From: Ketobacter sp.
GTDB lineage: Bacteria > Pseudomonadota > Gammaproteobacteria > Pseudomonadales > Ketobacteraceae
Assembly (NCBI RefSeq): GCF_003671495.1
Contig: NZ_RCHN01000033.1
Location: 1 to 64,000, forward strand
Direction: 5' to 3'
DNA length: 64,000 nucleotides
The translations under genes were made by a program, and so were the position numbers. Positions 27,743 to 37,521 of the stretch are shown one piece after another. Every line of letters starts with the position of its first letter. The first letter of the stretch is position 1. The notes under the pieces were generated by a model. The model saw only the letters and a program-made list of their open reading frames with translations, was not told the DNA's origin and searched no databases.

Positions 27743-28429
27743 TCAGCCGCACTTGGAATCCCCACAGTTGAGGCAGGTCATACAGCCGTCCATATAGATC
27801 ACAGCCTTGGTGGAGCACTTGCCGCACAAACTAGCCCCTTCAGGGAAGGCACTATCTTGTTCGTGCGACGCTTCAGGCTTTTTTGCCTGGGCAGTCAACT
27901 CCTGTTTTTTCTTTTCGATAAAGGCTTTCTGATGATCATCCAGATCGTTCTTCAGCAGGCCGATCATGCACATGTGGTTCTCGATGGCTTCACCGATTTC
28001 CGCCACCAGGGAGGGCATGAACTTGCCACCGCGCTTGAAGTAGCCCCCTTTGGGGTCAAACACCGCTTTCAGCTCCTCCACCAGGAAGGTGCAATCCCCC
28101 CCCTTGCGGAACACCGCTGAAATAACCCGGGTCAACGCCAGCACCCATTGGAAGTTCTCCATATTCTTCGAATTGATGAAGATCTCGAAGGGGCGGCGCT
28201 GCTCGTGCTCAGTGCCTTCGTTGAGAATGATGTCGTTGATGGTGATGTACAACGCATGATCCGACAGCGGGGTCTTGATCTTGTAGGTGGAGCCCAGCAG
28301 CATTTCCGGACGTTCCACACTTTCGTGCATCTGCACCACATTGTTTTCGGGTTTTTCCGGTTCAACGGCGGGTTGCTCCGGCTTCACCACTTCGTATCCA
28401 ATGATTTTGGATTTGATTTCTTTAACCAT
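27743..28429 (-). CDS. nrdJb: Class II ribonucleotide reductase, small C-terminal subunit NrdJb
   Basis: In P. aeruginosa the adenosylcobalamin-dependent reductase is split into NrdJa and NrdJb, and both are needed for activity. This protein corresponds to NrdJb: LLGSTYKIKTPLSDHALYITINDI, SVFRKGGD-like segments, and a cysteine-rich tail (LCGKCSTKAVIYMDGC, then CLNCGDSKCG) that resembles the zinc-binding end of full-length NrdJ. I chose the ATG at 28429 (MVKEIKSKIIGYEVVKP, 228 residues) because AGGTAA precedes it. Starts at 28459 and 28480 are also possible. It lies downstream of nrdJa in the same direction. Confidence 0.85.
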   Translation of the reverse strand: MVKEIKSKIIGYEVVKPEQPAVEPEKPENNVVQMHESVERPEMLLGSTYKIKTPLSDHALYITINDIILNEGTEHEQRRPFEIFINSKNMENFQWVLALTRVISAVFRKGGDCTFLVEELKAVFDPKGGYFKRGGKFMPSLVAEIGEAIENHMCMIGLLKNDLDDHQKAFIEKKKQELTAQAKKPEASHEQDSAFPEGASLCGKCSTKAVIYMDGCMTCLNCGDSKCG

Positions 28430-28512
28430 AGGTTTTTTACCTGAATTCTCGTCTTCCATTGTATGCACCAGTGTCAGCACCAGTTATGAGCATCACCTTT
28501 CAGTTCACCTGA

Positions 28513-30669
28513 TCAAAGCTTGCCGTAGTAGCCTTCTTTCAAGGCATCGTACAGATTGGCAGCGGTGTGCTCTTCGCCATCGTATTTGATCATCTCGTTG
28601 CCTTTGGCTTCCAGTACCGTGCCGTCTTCCAGCGTGAAACGGTAGGTGGTGGCTGCGATGTCCTTCTCTTTCACCAACACGCCCTGGAAGGCTTCCGGGT
28701 TAAAGCGGAAGGTGGTACAGCCTTTCAGCCCCTTGCGGAAGGCATACAGGTAGATGTCCTTGAACTTGTCGTATTCAAAGTCCGTGGGCACATTGATGGT
28801 TTTGGAGATGGAGGAATCCACCCACTTCTGCGCCGCCGCCTGGATATCCACGTGCTGTTCCGGAGACACATTATCGGTCGCCGTAAAGTATTCTGGCAAC
28901 TGTTTGTCCGCCTCGTCGGTGAACGGCATCGCATCGCTGTTGATCAGCTCACGATACGCCAGCAGTTCATAGGAGAACACATCCACCTTCTCCTTGGACT
29001 TGCGCCCTTCCCGAATGATGTTGCGGGAGTAGTGGTGGGCAAAACTGGGCTCGATGCCGTTACTGGCATTGTTGGCAATGGACAGGGAGATGGTGCCGGT
29101 AGGGGCGATGGAGGAATGATGGGTAAAACGGGCACCCTTCTCAGCAATCTGCTCCACCAGTTCCGGCTCCGCCTGGGCCAGGCGCTGCATGTAGCGGCTG
29201 TACTTGGCGTGCAATACCTTGCCTTTGATGGTGTCACCCACCTTGAAGCCGTCCTTCTTCATTTCCGGACGCTTGCGCAGCATGGCACCGTCTACTTTAA
29301 AGTCCTGTTCCATAATCGGCGCCGGACCTTTCTCGTCCGCCAGCGCCAGGCCGGTTTCCCAACCGGTCACCGCCATGACTTTGGACACTTCTTCGGTGAA
29401 TTCCACCGAATCCGGGGAACCGTACTTCATACGCAGCATGGTGAGGGTGGAACCCAGGCCCAAAAATCCCATACCATGACGACGCTTGGTGGTGATCTCG
29501 TGGCGTTGCTGGGCCAGGGGCAGGCCATTGATTTCCACCACGTTATCCAGCATGCGGGTAAAAGTGGACACCACTTTGCGGTACTCGTCCCAGTCGAAAT
29601 AGGCTTTCTCGGTGAACGGGTTACGCACAAACCGGGTCAGATTCACGGAACCCAGCAGGCAGCTGCCGTATTCGGGCAGGGGCTGCTCGCCACAGGGGTT
29701 GGTGGCACGGATGTTTTCGCAGAACCAGTTGTTGTTCATCTCGTTCACCTTGTCGATGAGGATGAAGCCGGGTTCAGCAAAGTCGTAGGTGGAGGACATG
29801 ATGGCGTGCCAGATCTTGCGGGCTTTCTCGTGGCCGTAGATCTTGCAGGCGGTCAGGCCTTTATCGTTGACGATGTAGCCGTCATCCGCCGGGAACTCGC
29901 GCCACACCACCTTGCTGTTGTCTTTCAGGTCCAGTTTCTTGGCGTCAGGGCTGTTGCTCTTGATGGGGAACACCAGGGGCCATTCCTCATCCTTCACCAC
30001 ACAGTTGATGAATTCCTCACTGATGAGCAGAGACAGGTTGAACTGACGCAGGCGGCCGTCTTCGCGCTTGGCCTTGATGAACTCCAGCACATCCGGATGG
30101 GACACATCAAAGGTGGCCATCTGGGCACCACGGCGACCACCGGCAGAGGACACTGTGAAACAGGTGCGATCGAAAATATCCATAAAGGACAGCGGACCGG
30201 AGGTCTTGGCACCGGCGCCGGACACATAGGCTCCACGGGGGCGCAGGGTGGAGAACTCATAACCGATGCCGCAACCGGCCTTCAGGGTAAGACCGGCTTC
30301 GTAGTTCTTTTCCAGAATGCCGGACATGGTGTCGTGCACGGTGCCGGATACTGTACAGTTGATGGTGGAGGTGTCGGCTTTGTAGGCCTGGGCACCGGCG
30401 TTGGACAGGATGCGGCCCGCCGGAATGGCGCCGTGACGCAGCGCCCACAGGAACTTCTCATACCATTCCGCCCGTTTGGCATCGTCCGCTTCCACGTCCG
30501 CCAGGGCGCGGGCCACCCGCTGGAATGAATGGTCGATGGAGTCGTCCACCGCGTTGCCTTCGCTGTCCTGCAGGCAGTACTTGGACCGCCAGATATCCAA
30601 GGATGCCTCCTGCAGAGGAATTTCCCTTTCAGCTTGCTTCTCTACTGGTTGATAAGATACAGCGCTCAT
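28513..30669 (-). CDS. nrdJa: Class II ribonucleotide reductase, catalytic subunit NrdJa
   Basis: It reduces ribonucleotides to deoxyribonucleotides using adenosylcobalamin, with or without oxygen. The 718-residue protein has the ten-stranded barrel signatures: GRILSNAGA, TINCTVSGT, GCGIGYEFSTLRPRGAYVSG, the active-site region RATNPCGEQPLPEYGSCLLGSVNLTR, and IAPTGTISLSIANNASNGIEPSF. The ATG at 30669 has AGAAGG upstream; the GTG two codons earlier is less likely. The C-terminal zinc tail of full-length NrdJ is absent here and is carried by NrdJb. Confidence 0.95.
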   Translation of the reverse strand: MSAVSYQPVEKQAEREIPLQEASLDIWRSKYCLQDSEGNAVDDSIDHSFQRVARALADVEADDAKRAEWYEKFLWALRHGAIPAGRILSNAGAQAYKADTSTINCTVSGTVHDTMSGILEKNYEAGLTLKAGCGIGYEFSTLRPRGAYVSGAGAKTSGPLSFMDIFDRTCFTVSSAGGRRGAQMATFDVSHPDVLEFIKAKREDGRLRQFNLSLLISEEFINCVVKDEEWPLVFPIKSNSPDAKKLDLKDNSKVVWREFPADDGYIVNDKGLTACKIYGHEKARKIWHAIMSSTYDFAEPGFILIDKVNEMNNNWFCENIRATNPCGEQPLPEYGSCLLGSVNLTRFVRNPFTEKAYFDWDEYRKVVSTFTRMLDNVVEINGLPLAQQRHEITTKRRHGMGFLGLGSTLTMLRMKYGSPDSVEFTEEVSKVMAVTGWETGLALADEKGPAPIMEQDFKVDGAMLRKRPEMKKDGFKVGDTIKGKVLHAKYSRYMQRLAQAEPELVEQIAEKGARFTHHSSIAPTGTISLSIANNASNGIEPSFAHHYSRNIIREGRKSKEKVDVFSYELLAYRELINSDAMPFTDEADKQLPEYFTATDNVSPEQHVDIQAAAQKWVDSSISKTINVPTDFEYDKFKDIYLYAFRKGLKGCTTFRFNPEAFQGVLVKEKDIAATTYRFTLEDGTVLEAKGNEMIKYDGEEHTAANLYDALKEGYYGKL

Positions 30670-30749
30670 TGCCACCTTCTTATAATTTCCCGAACAAAAT
30701 GAACCCCACGCAAGCCTGAGGGAAGGCTGCGGGCCTGGATGTGTGCACT

Positions 30750-30765
30750 ACTAGATGTTGTGGTT
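30750..30765 (-). promoter_or_regulatory. NrdR-box-like site upstream of nrdJa
   Basis: On the minus strand the site reads CCACAACATCTAGTAG, 14 of 16 positions identical to the palindromic box at 31058. It lies about 80 nt ahead of the nrdJa start. Confidence 0.45.
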
Positions 30766-31027
30766 TCAGGATCTGGATGATCCCGGTGAACCGGTTGCGT
30801 TTTGACTTGAACTAAGTGAGTTTGTTGCCGGATGTCCCATTCGAATTCCCAAACAATCCCGAGCAGTAAAGCGATCTATCGGATGCCTCATAAATTACCA
30901 CCTGATGTGACAATCTATCGATTTTATTATGCTGAGCCGTGCTGACTGCCCCTGCACGGTGCGGTTCGGCCTGCCGCCAACGACATTTTCCGGTTGACAT
31001 CCCAGGTAACCCGGAAAACAAGCAAAC

Positions 31028-31073
31028 ACGCTATATCCGTCTCTCTCATGCCGCCAACCACAACATCTTGTGG
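31028..31073 (-). promoter_or_regulatory. Paired NrdR-like boxes
   Basis: CCACAACATCTTGTGG (31058-31073) sits in an 8-bp perfect inverted repeat (AACCACAA/TTGTGGTT, 31056-31075). A weaker box ACGCTATATCCGTCTC starts at 31028, 30 bp before. NrdR, the zinc/ATP-cone repressor of ribonucleotide reductases, typically binds two 16-bp boxes about 31 bp apart. Confidence 0.55.
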
Positions 31074-31314
31074 TTTCGAAAAATCATTCTAGCCAGCTTT
31101 GAAAGTTTAACAACCCCCTGTTTTGAGTTTTTTTACAGAATGTAAACGGGCTGTAAGGTAAAGCTGCTAAGTCATTCAGCTATGCCGCCGCCTGAAAAGT
31201 AAGTGCACCCTAACTTAAGTCATTTTCACATTTCAAAAAATTTTTGACGGCGCCAGAGGTCCCGCCTTTGACTAAAGGATAATTGCCATTTAAATGACAC
31301 GGGAGTAACGTTCA

Positions 31315-31330
31315 CCACTATATCTTGTGT
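31315..31330 (+). promoter_or_regulatory. NrdR-box-like site upstream of acs
   Basis: CCACTATATCTTGTGT differs from the 31058 box at three positions and matches the general NrdR consensus well. It lies 89 nt before acs, so it may be a chance match or part of a shared control region. Confidence 0.35.
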
Positions 31331-31418
31331 CAGGCCCTTCCTGACCGGACTGCAGAGAAACGCTAAAACCGACCGAGAACAACGACAAGAGAACGATCAG
31401 CGACAGGAGCTTCTCCTC

Positions 31419-33356
31419 ATGTACGAAATCAAGAACCACCCGGTGGACCCCAACTACGCCCAGGACGCCAACATGAGCCTGGAACAGTACCAGGCCTGGT
31501 ATAAAGAATCCCTGGAGCAACCCGACCAGTTCTGGTCCGCCCGCGCCGAACAGTTCCTCAGCTGGTTCAAGCCCTGGACCCAGGTCAACGAGTACGATTT
31601 CACAAAAGGTGAAGCCACCTGGTTCAAGGACGGCAAGCTGAACGCGGCCTACAACTGCATTGACCGTCACCTGGACCGCCGCGGCGATCAGGTGGCCATC
31701 ATCTGGGAAGGCGATGACCCCAAGGAAGACGCCACCATCACCTATAAAGAGCTGCACGAGCAGGTCTGCCGCCTGGGCAATGCCCTCAAGGAACGCGGCG
31801 TCAAAAAAGGCGACCGGGTCTGCATCTATATGCCGATGATTCCCGAAGCCGCCTACGCCATGCTGGCCTGTGCCCGGATCGGTGCGGTGCATTCCGTGGT
31901 GTTCGGTGGTTTCTCACCGGAATCCCTCAAAGACCGCATCCTGGATTCCGACTGCCAGGTGCTGATCACCGCCGATGAGGGTCTGCGCGGCGGCCGCCAT
32001 ATTCCGCTCAAGGACAACGCCGACAAAGCCCTGGCCCACTGCCCGGATGTGCACACCTGCCTGGTGGTGAAACGCACCGGTGGCGACATTCAATGGCAGG
32101 AAAACCGTGACATCTGGTATCACGACATCACCGCCCAGGTGAGCGCGGATTGCCCGGCGGAGGAAATGGATTCGGAAGACCCTATGTTCATCCTCTACAC
32201 CTCCGGCTCCACCGGCAAACCCAAGGGCGTCATGCACACCACCGCCGGCTATATGCTGGGCTCCGCCATGACCCACAAGTACATTCTGGATTACCGCGAA
32301 GGGGATATTTTCTGGTGTACCGCCGATGTGGGCTGGATCACCGGGCATTCCTATATCGTCTATGGCCCCCTGGCCAATGGCGGCACCACCCTGATGTTTG
32401 AAGGGGTACCCACCTACCCCGACGCCGGCCGCTGCTGGCAGGTGGTGGACAAGCACAAAGTGAATATCTTCTACACCGCCCCCACCGCCATCCGCGCCTT
32501 GATGAGCCAGGGCGAGGCGCCGGTGAAACAGTACAGCCGCCAGTCCATCCGCCTGCTGGGCACGGTGGGTGAACCCATCAACCCGGAAGCCTGGGAGTGG
32601 TATTACAATATCGTCGGTGATGCCCGTTGCCCCATCGTGGACACCTGGTGGCAGACGGAAACCGGTTCTGTGATGATCGCGCCCCTGCCCGGGGCCTTTA
32701 CCCTCAAACCCGGCTCTGCCACCTTGCCGTTCTTTGGCATTGAACCGGCTCTGGTGGACGGTGAGGGCAACGAACTGAGCGGGGCCACCGAAGGCAACCT
32801 GATCATCAAGCGCAGCTGGCCCAGCCAGATCCGCAGCGTGTTCGGCGACCACCAGCGCTGCGTGGACACCTACTTCTCCACCTACCCCGGTGCCTATTTC
32901 ACCGGCGATGGCGCCCGCCGCGATGAAGACGGCTATTACTGGATCACCGGCCGGGTGGACGACGTACTCAACGTGTCCGGCCATCGCATGGGAACGGCGG
33001 AAATTGAAAGTGCTCTGGTGCTCCATGAAGCGGTGGCGGAAGCGGCGGTGGTGGGGTATCCCCACGACATCAAAGGCCAGGGCGTTTACGCCTACGTGAC
33101 CCTGATGAGCGGCATCCAGCCGACGGAAGAACTGCGCAAGGAATTGCTGGCGGTGGTATCGAAGGAAATCGGGGCCATTGCCAAACCGGACCTGATCCAG
33201 TGGGCCCCCGGCCTGCCCAAGACCCGCTCCGGCAAAATCATGCGCCGTATTCTGCGCAAGATCGCCGCCAACGAGCTGGAAAACCTGGGGGACACTTCCA
33301 CCCTGGCAGATCCTTCCGTGGTCAACGACCTGATCGACAACCGGGCCAACCAGTAA
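31419..33356 (+). CDS. acs: Acetyl-coenzyme A synthetase
   Basis: Acs activates acetate to acetyl-CoA through acetyl-AMP. The 645-residue protein has the adenylate-forming signatures [29 protein letters not shown], and [19 protein letters not shown]. The C-terminal [15 protein letters not shown] contains the catalytic lysine that is reversibly acetylated in Acs. A GGAG precedes the ATG after a long 5' region. It stands alone, diverging from nrdJa and converging with smr. Confidence 0.97.
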   Translation: MYEIKNHPVDPNYAQDANMSLEQYQAWYKESLEQPDQFWSARAEQFLSWFKPWTQVNEYDFTKGEATWFKDGKLNAAYNCIDRHLDRRGDQVAIIWEGDDPKEDATITYKELHEQVCRLGNALKERGVKKGDRVCIYMPMIPEAAYAMLACARIGAVHSVVFGGFSPESLKDRILDSDCQVLITADEGLRGGRHIPLKDNADKALAHCPDVHTCLVVKRTGGDIQWQENRDIWYHDITAQVSADCPAEEMDSEDPMFILYTSGSTGKPKGVMHTTAGYMLGSAMTHKYILDYREGDIFWCTADVGWITGHSYIVYGPLANGGTTLMFEGVPTYPDAGRCWQVVDKHKVNIFYTAPTAIRALMSQGEAPVKQYSRQSIRLLGTVGEPINPEAWEWYYNIVGDARCPIVDTWWQTETGSVMIAPLPGAFTLKPGSATLPFFGIEPALVDGEGNELSGATEGNLIIKRSWPSQIRSVFGDHQRCVDTYFSTYPGAYFTGDGARRDEDGYYWITGRVDDVLNVSGHRMGTAEIESALVLHEAVAEAAVVGYPHDIKGQGVYAYVTLMSGIQPTEELRKELLAVVSKEIGAIAKPDLIQWAPGLPKTRSGKIMRRILRKIAANELENLGDTSTLADPSVVNDLIDNRANQ

Positions 33357-33364
33357 CGGTTCCA

Positions 33365-33415
33365 CCACCTGCAGGGCGAAGGGTCAGCGTTTAGGCTCAA
33401 CGCCCCCGCAGGTGG
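33365..33415. other. Hairpin between convergent acs and smr
   Basis: CCACCTGC (33365-33372) pairs with GCAGGTGG (33408-33415), with inner GGGCG/CGCCC. It overlaps the last codons of smr. No T-run is present, so a terminator role is uncertain. Confidence 0.45.
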
Positions 33416-33978
33416 CGCTCCCGGTTCTCCTGCTTTTTCTCGTCGCTTTTCTTCAGCAACACATATACCGCACCGGCACCGCCATGGTGTCGTTGCGCAC
33501 TGTGGAAGGCCATCACCGCCGGCAGGCAGGGCAGCCACTTGTTGACATAACTCTTGAGCAGGGCCGGCTGCTGGCTGCGATCCCCCTTGCCGTGCAGGAT
33601 CATCACCGTGCGTACCCCCAGGCGGTTGCATTCCTGGATGAATTCGAACACTTCCTTGCGGGCCTGCTCCACGGTGCGGCGGTGCAGATCCAGCACCGCG
33701 TCCACGCTGTATTTGCCCAGACGTAACTTGCGGTACACCCCTTCCTGTACCCCGGGGCGTTTGAATTCGATGATGTCGTGGGGGTCCACCATGTCCACGT
33801 ATTCGGTGGTCAGCAGGTTTTCATCCCGCCGCAGATGGGCACTGGCGGCTTCCCGGCGGGCCAACTGGGATTCCGTTGGTCCGTCGGTGGCAGGCCGGGT
33901 GGAAACCCGGTTGTGGACCAGGGGCGTTACCCCTTCCAACTCCTTGCTGAACAGGTCGTCGTCTTCCGGATCAAACAT
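33397..33978 (-). CDS. Smr-domain nuclease family protein
   Basis: The 193-residue protein has an acidic N terminus, a conserved middle (YVDMVDPHDIIEFKRPGVQEGVYRKLRLGKYSVD) and a C-terminal Smr domain: VLDLHRRTVEQARKEVFEFI, VMILHGKGDR and the HGGAGAVYVLL end. Smr domains are found in MutS2 and in stand-alone SmrA/SmrB endonucleases. The LDLHG/HGxG motifs are intact (LDLHR here). A stand-alone SmrA (YdaL) type is most likely. Located downstream of mpl. Confidence 0.88.
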   Translation of the reverse strand: MFDPEDDDLFSKELEGVTPLVHNRVSTRPATDGPTESQLARREAASAHLRRDENLLTTEYVDMVDPHDIIEFKRPGVQEGVYRKLRLGKYSVDAVLDLHRRTVEQARKEVFEFIQECNRLGVRTVMILHGKGDRSQQPALLKSYVNKWLPCLPAVMAFHSAQRHHGGAGAVYVLLKKSDEKKQENRERHLRGR

Positions 33979-33987
33979 GGCTGGCCC

Positions 33988-34023
33988 CTCTGGTTCTGGC
34001 TGACGCTCTGGTTCTGGCTGACG
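33988..34023. repeat. 18-bp perfect tandem duplication
   Basis: CTCTGGTTCTGGCTGACG is present twice in direct succession (33988-34005 and 34006-34023), followed by a partial third start. It lies in the short spacer between mpl and smr and probably arose by replication slippage. Confidence 0.85.
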
Positions 34024-34049
34024 TTCTGAATACAGATTTGGGCAACCGC

Positions 34050-35408
34050 TCAGGCGAATCGTTCCCGCAGGCGACCCAGCAGTTTCTGGTGAATGCCCCC
34101 AAAACCACCGTTACTCATGATCACAATATGGTCCCCCGGCTGGGCCGCCGCCGTCAACTCCGCCACCAGTTGATCAATGTCCCCGGCCAGCCGGGCCGGT
34201 ACCTTGCTGGCCGCCACCACCGGCTCCAGATCCCAGTTCAACCCCGGCGGCTGGTACCACACCACCGCATCCGCCTGCTCCGCAGCGGGGGCCAGGTGTG
34301 GCTTGTGCACCCCCAGGCGCATGGTATTGGAGCGAGGCTCAATCACCGCCACAATGCGCGCACTGCCCACCTGCTTGCGCAGGCCGTCCAGGGTGCTCTT
34401 GATGGCCGTGGGGTGGTGGGCAAAATCATCATACACCGTGATGCCCTGCACCTGACCGATCACCTCCATGCGGCGCTTGACGCCACCGAACTCACACAGG
34501 GCCTGCACCCCCTGCTCCGCGGTCACCCCCGCATGGCGGGCCGCGGCAATGGCCGCCAGCGCGTTATTCACGTTGTGCAGCCCGGTCAGGCTCCAGGTCA
34601 GGGTGCCGAACCGCTGGCCCTGGAACGACACCTCGAAACAGGAACCGTCCGCCTGCAGCAGATCCGCCTGCCAGCCACCCTCACCAATGCGCTGCACCGG
34701 GGTCCAGCACCCCATGGCCAGGACCTCCGTCAGATAGGGGTCCGCCTGTGGATGAATCACCAGGCCATTGCCCGGCACCGTGCGCACCACATGATGGAAC
34801 TGCTTCTGGATGGCCTTGATGTCTTCAAAAATATCCGCGTGGTCGTATTCCAGGTTATTCAGAATCAGGGTGCGGGGCAGGTAATGAACGAACTTGGAAC
34901 GCTTGTCGAAGAAGGCCGAATCGTACTCATCGGCCTCGATGACGAAGAACGGATCCTGACCCAGGCGGGCAGAGACCTTGAAATTCTGGGGGATGCCGCC
35001 AATCAGGTAACCGGGCTCCAGGCCGGCCCACTCCAGAATCCAGGCCACCATGGAGGAGGTGGTGGTCTTGCCATGGGTGCCGGCCACCGCGATGACCCAG
35101 CGCCCCTGCAACACATGATCCCGAAGCCATTGCGGACCGGAGGCATAGGCCAGGCCCCGGTCCAGCACGTACTCCACCGCCGGATTGCCCCGGGACATGG
35201 CATTGCCGATGATCACCAGGTCCGGAGCCGGGTCCAGCTGGGCCGGATCATAGCCTTCGATCAGCTCGATGCCCTGCTCTTCCAGCTGGGTGCTCATGGG
35301 GGGGTAGACATTGGCATCGGAGCCGGTCACCCGGTGCCCCTGGGCTTTGGCCAACAACGCCAGGCTGCCCATGAAGGTGCCGCAGATGCCGAGAAAATGT
35401 AGGTGCAT
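34050..35408 (-). CDS. mpl: UDP-N-acetylmuramate:L-alanyl-gamma-D-glutamyl-meso-diaminopimelate ligase
   Basis: Mpl re-uses the tripeptide released from old murein by joining it to UDP-MurNAc. The 452-residue Mur ligase starts MHLHFLGICGTFMGSLALLAKAQGH, as Mpl proteins do, with ATP site GTHGKTTTSSMVAWIL, and later NALAAIAAARHAGV and YDDFAHHPTAI. The final IVIMSNGGFGGIHQKLL also matches. smr follows 71 nt downstream. Confidence 0.96.
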   Translation of the reverse strand: MHLHFLGICGTFMGSLALLAKAQGHRVTGSDANVYPPMSTQLEEQGIELIEGYDPAQLDPAPDLVIIGNAMSRGNPAVEYVLDRGLAYASGPQWLRDHVLQGRWVIAVAGTHGKTTTSSMVAWILEWAGLEPGYLIGGIPQNFKVSARLGQDPFFVIEADEYDSAFFDKRSKFVHYLPRTLILNNLEYDHADIFEDIKAIQKQFHHVVRTVPGNGLVIHPQADPYLTEVLAMGCWTPVQRIGEGGWQADLLQADGSCFEVSFQGQRFGTLTWSLTGLHNVNNALAAIAAARHAGVTAEQGVQALCEFGGVKRRMEVIGQVQGITVYDDFAHHPTAIKSTLDGLRKQVGSARIVAVIEPRSNTMRLGVHKPHLAPAAEQADAVVWYQPPGLNWDLEPVVAASKVPARLAGDIDQLVAELTAAAQPGDHIVIMSNGGFGGIHQKLLGRLRERFA

Positions 35409-35465
35409 AGAGGGTCCTTTAAACGAGAGGGTCCTTTAGATACAGAGGGTCCTGAAATCAGTGTC

Positions 35466-36044
35466 TTATTCGGAAACGGACTGTTCCACCGACGGCGGCG
35501 ATTGGGTTTGCTGCAGGGCCTCCAGGGACTCCACCGGCATAAACACGTCGCTCAGCAACAGCACAATAACCCAGATGGTGATCGACAGTAAGTTGGCCTG
35601 CAGCCGCCCCAGCCCCAGGGCCGCGCTGTAGATACGCCCTTTCACCAGAATATCCCAGATCAGCGTCAGCAGCAGGGCCACCCGGGCCCAGGTACCTTCC
35701 CCGGTATCCAGGGGCAGGGACAGGATATAGAGCTGCAATGGCACCGTGAACGCGCTCAGCAGCAGGTCTGTGCCCAGGCAGGCCGTCATGGCTTGAACGT
35801 AGCGGGCCTCCAGCCCCTTGAAGCGCAACAGGCCCCAGACCATGGCCAGCCAGGCTCCCAGCGCCACCACCATGCCCATCATCTGGTGGCCCATGTACGC
35901 CGTCTCCAGCTGGCCGATGATGGCAGCCCCCAACAGCAGTTCGGCCAGCACCAATACTGCCAGCAGGACCGGGGAATACGGCACGTCCTGCGGCCCCCTG
36001 CGGAACACACACAACTGCCAGAACAGCGTAAACAACGGTTTCAA
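35466..36044 (-). CDS. Conserved inner-membrane protein of unknown function
   Basis: It has about five hydrophobic segments. The frame is open from 36266, but a TTG at 36044 with CAGGAG four to five nt upstream starts MKPLFTLFWQLCVFRRGPQD. This K/R-rich start followed by G-P-Q-D resembles a family of short gammaproteobacterial membrane proteins. Length from there is 192 residues. The acidic/Gln-rich tail (EALQQTQSPPSVEQSVSE) is probably cytoplasmic or periplasmic. No function can be given. Lies upstream of mpl on the same strand. Confidence 0.7.
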   Translation of the reverse strand: MKPLFTLFWQLCVFRRGPQDVPYSPVLLAVLVLAELLLGAAIIGQLETAYMGHQMMGMVVALGAWLAMVWGLLRFKGLEARYVQAMTACLGTDLLLSAFTVPLQLYILSLPLDTGEGTWARVALLLTLIWDILVKGRIYSAALGLGRLQANLLSITIWVIVLLLSDVFMPVESLEALQQTQSPPSVEQSVSE

Positions 36045-36258
36045 AGCAACTCCTGATGACAAGCCCGGACTGCCCGGAACCCAATGGCGAACAACCAGCG
36101 GCAGAATACGGTGAGGCATTAAACTGTGGGCATTGTGCCAAAAGCGCCCGCCCATCAGCAACACAACATGAAACCGCTCCGCTTTTGCTATATCATGCCG
36201 CGGTTTCCAGCAGGGTTCCCAGCCAGGGCCTGCATCAGTGTCAGTCGCGGGAGAATTC

Positions 36259-37521
36259 ATGGCCACGAAGAATGCATTCTATGCCCAATCCGGTGGAGTC
36301 ACAGCGGTGATCAACGCCAGCGCCTGTGGCGTGATCGAAACCGCACGCCGGCACCCCGATCGGATCGGCCGGGTGTACGCCGGCAACAACGGCATCATCG
36401 GGGCCCTCACCGAAGACCTGATTGACACCAGCCTGGAAAGTGATGCTGCCATCGCAGCCCTCAAGCACACCCCTGGCGGGGCCTTCGGCTCGTGCCGCTA
36501 CAAGCTGCGCAGCTATGAAGAGAACCGCCGGGAGTACGAACGCCTGGTGGAAGTTTTCAAGGCCCACAACATCGGCTACTTCTTCTATAACGGCGGCGGC
36601 GACTCCCAGGACACCGCCCACAAGGTCTCCCAGATTTCCGAAAAGATGGGCTACCCCATCACCTGCATCGGCATTCCCAAGACGGTGGACAACGACCTGC
36701 CCTTCACCGACTGCAGCCCGGGCTTTGGCTCGGTGGCCAAATACGTGGCCATCTCCATCCGGGAAGGGGCGCTGGACGTGGCCTCCATGTGCGAATCCTC
36801 CACCAAGATTTTTATCCTGGAAGTGATGGGTCGCCATGCCGGCTGGATTGCCGCAGCCGGTGCCCTGGCGCGCCAGGACGGCTTCCCCGCCCCCCAGATC
36901 ATCGTGTTTCCGGAAGTGCCTTTCGAGCAGGAGGATTTCCTGGCCAAGGTTCAGCAATCGGTGAAGAAGGATGGCTACTGCGCCATCGTGGTATCCGAGG
37001 GCGCGCAACGGCGGGATGGCACCTTCCTGGCGGATTCCGGCGGCAAAGACGCCTTTGGCCACACCCAGCTGGGGGGCGTGGCGCCCTATCTGGCGCAACT
37101 GATCAAAAAGGAACTGGGTTACAAGTATCACTGGGCCCTGGCGGACTACCTGCAGCGGGCCGCCCGGCATATCGCCTCCGCCACCGACGTGGACCATGCC
37201 TACGCCATGGGGCAGTCAGCGGTGGAATTCGCTCTGGCCGGCAAAAACGCCATCATGCCGATTATTGTGCGCAACCCCGGCGAGGAATACAGCTGGTCAG
37301 TGGGCGAGGCTAACCTGGCAGAGGTGGCCAATGTGGAGCAGAAAATGCCGCGGGAGTTCATCAGTGACTGCGGCTTTGACGTGACCGAACCCTGCCTGAA
37401 GTATTTACAGCCGCTGATTCAGGGGGAGTCCTATCCGCCTTACCAGAATGGTATCCCCATGATCGCGCAACTGAAAAAGGTCAAAGTGGAGAAGGTGCTG
37501 AATACCCACTTCAGCATCTAG
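36259..37521 (+). CDS. pfp: Pyrophosphate-dependent 6-phosphofructokinase
   Basis: The enzyme reversibly phosphorylates fructose-6-phosphate with PPi. The 420-residue size and start NAFYAQSGGVTAVINAS match the PPi-PFK family. Two positions mark PPi use: an Asp in NGGGDSQDTAH, where ATP enzymes have Gly, and Lys in PKTVDNDLP, where ATP enzymes have Gly. MGRHAGWIAA binds the sugar phosphate. GGGAG at 36249-36253 fixes the ATG at 36259; a longer frame from 36238 has no such site. Confidence 0.94.
   Translation: MATKNAFYAQSGGVTAVINASACGVIETARRHPDRIGRVYAGNNGIIGALTEDLIDTSLESDAAIAALKHTPGGAFGSCRYKLRSYEENRREYERLVEVFKAHNIGYFFYNGGGDSQDTAHKVSQISEKMGYPITCIGIPKTVDNDLPFTDCSPGFGSVAKYVAISIREGALDVASMCESSTKIFILEVMGRHAGWIAAAGALARQDGFPAPQIIVFPEVPFEQEDFLAKVQQSVKKDGYCAIVVSEGAQRRDGTFLADSGGKDAFGHTQLGGVAPYLAQLIKKELGYKYHWALADYLQRAARHIASATDVDHAYAMGQSAVEFALAGKNAIMPIIVRNPGEEYSWSVGEANLAEVANVEQKMPREFISDCGFDVTEPCLKYLQPLIQGESYPPYQNGIPMIAQLKKVKVEKVLNTHFSI

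Larger units (their letters stand above)
30670..31418. other. Divergent intergenic region between nrdJa and acs (749 bp)
   Basis: No convincing coding sequence. It contains four NrdR-box-like sequences (listed separately) and an A/T-rich stretch near 31200-31260 ahead of acs. I looked for a cobalamin riboswitch on the nrdJa side, which would suit a B12 enzyme, and saw no B12 box. If transcription starts at the paired boxes near 31050, the nrdJa leader would be about 380 nt. Confidence 0.6.

Noticed and set aside
28567..30528. 653-codon open frame antisense to nrdJa
   Set aside because: It is the mirror of a well-conserved gene in GC-rich DNA. Its product is His/Gly/Val-rich with no recognisable motif.
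30670..31050. Possible cobalamin riboswitch ahead of nrdJa
   Set aside because: Expected for a B12-dependent enzyme, but I found no B12-box sequence on the minus strand.
31914..33368. 484-codon frame antisense to acs
   Set aside because: Shadow of acs; composition typical of reverse-strand reading, no ribosome site or motif.
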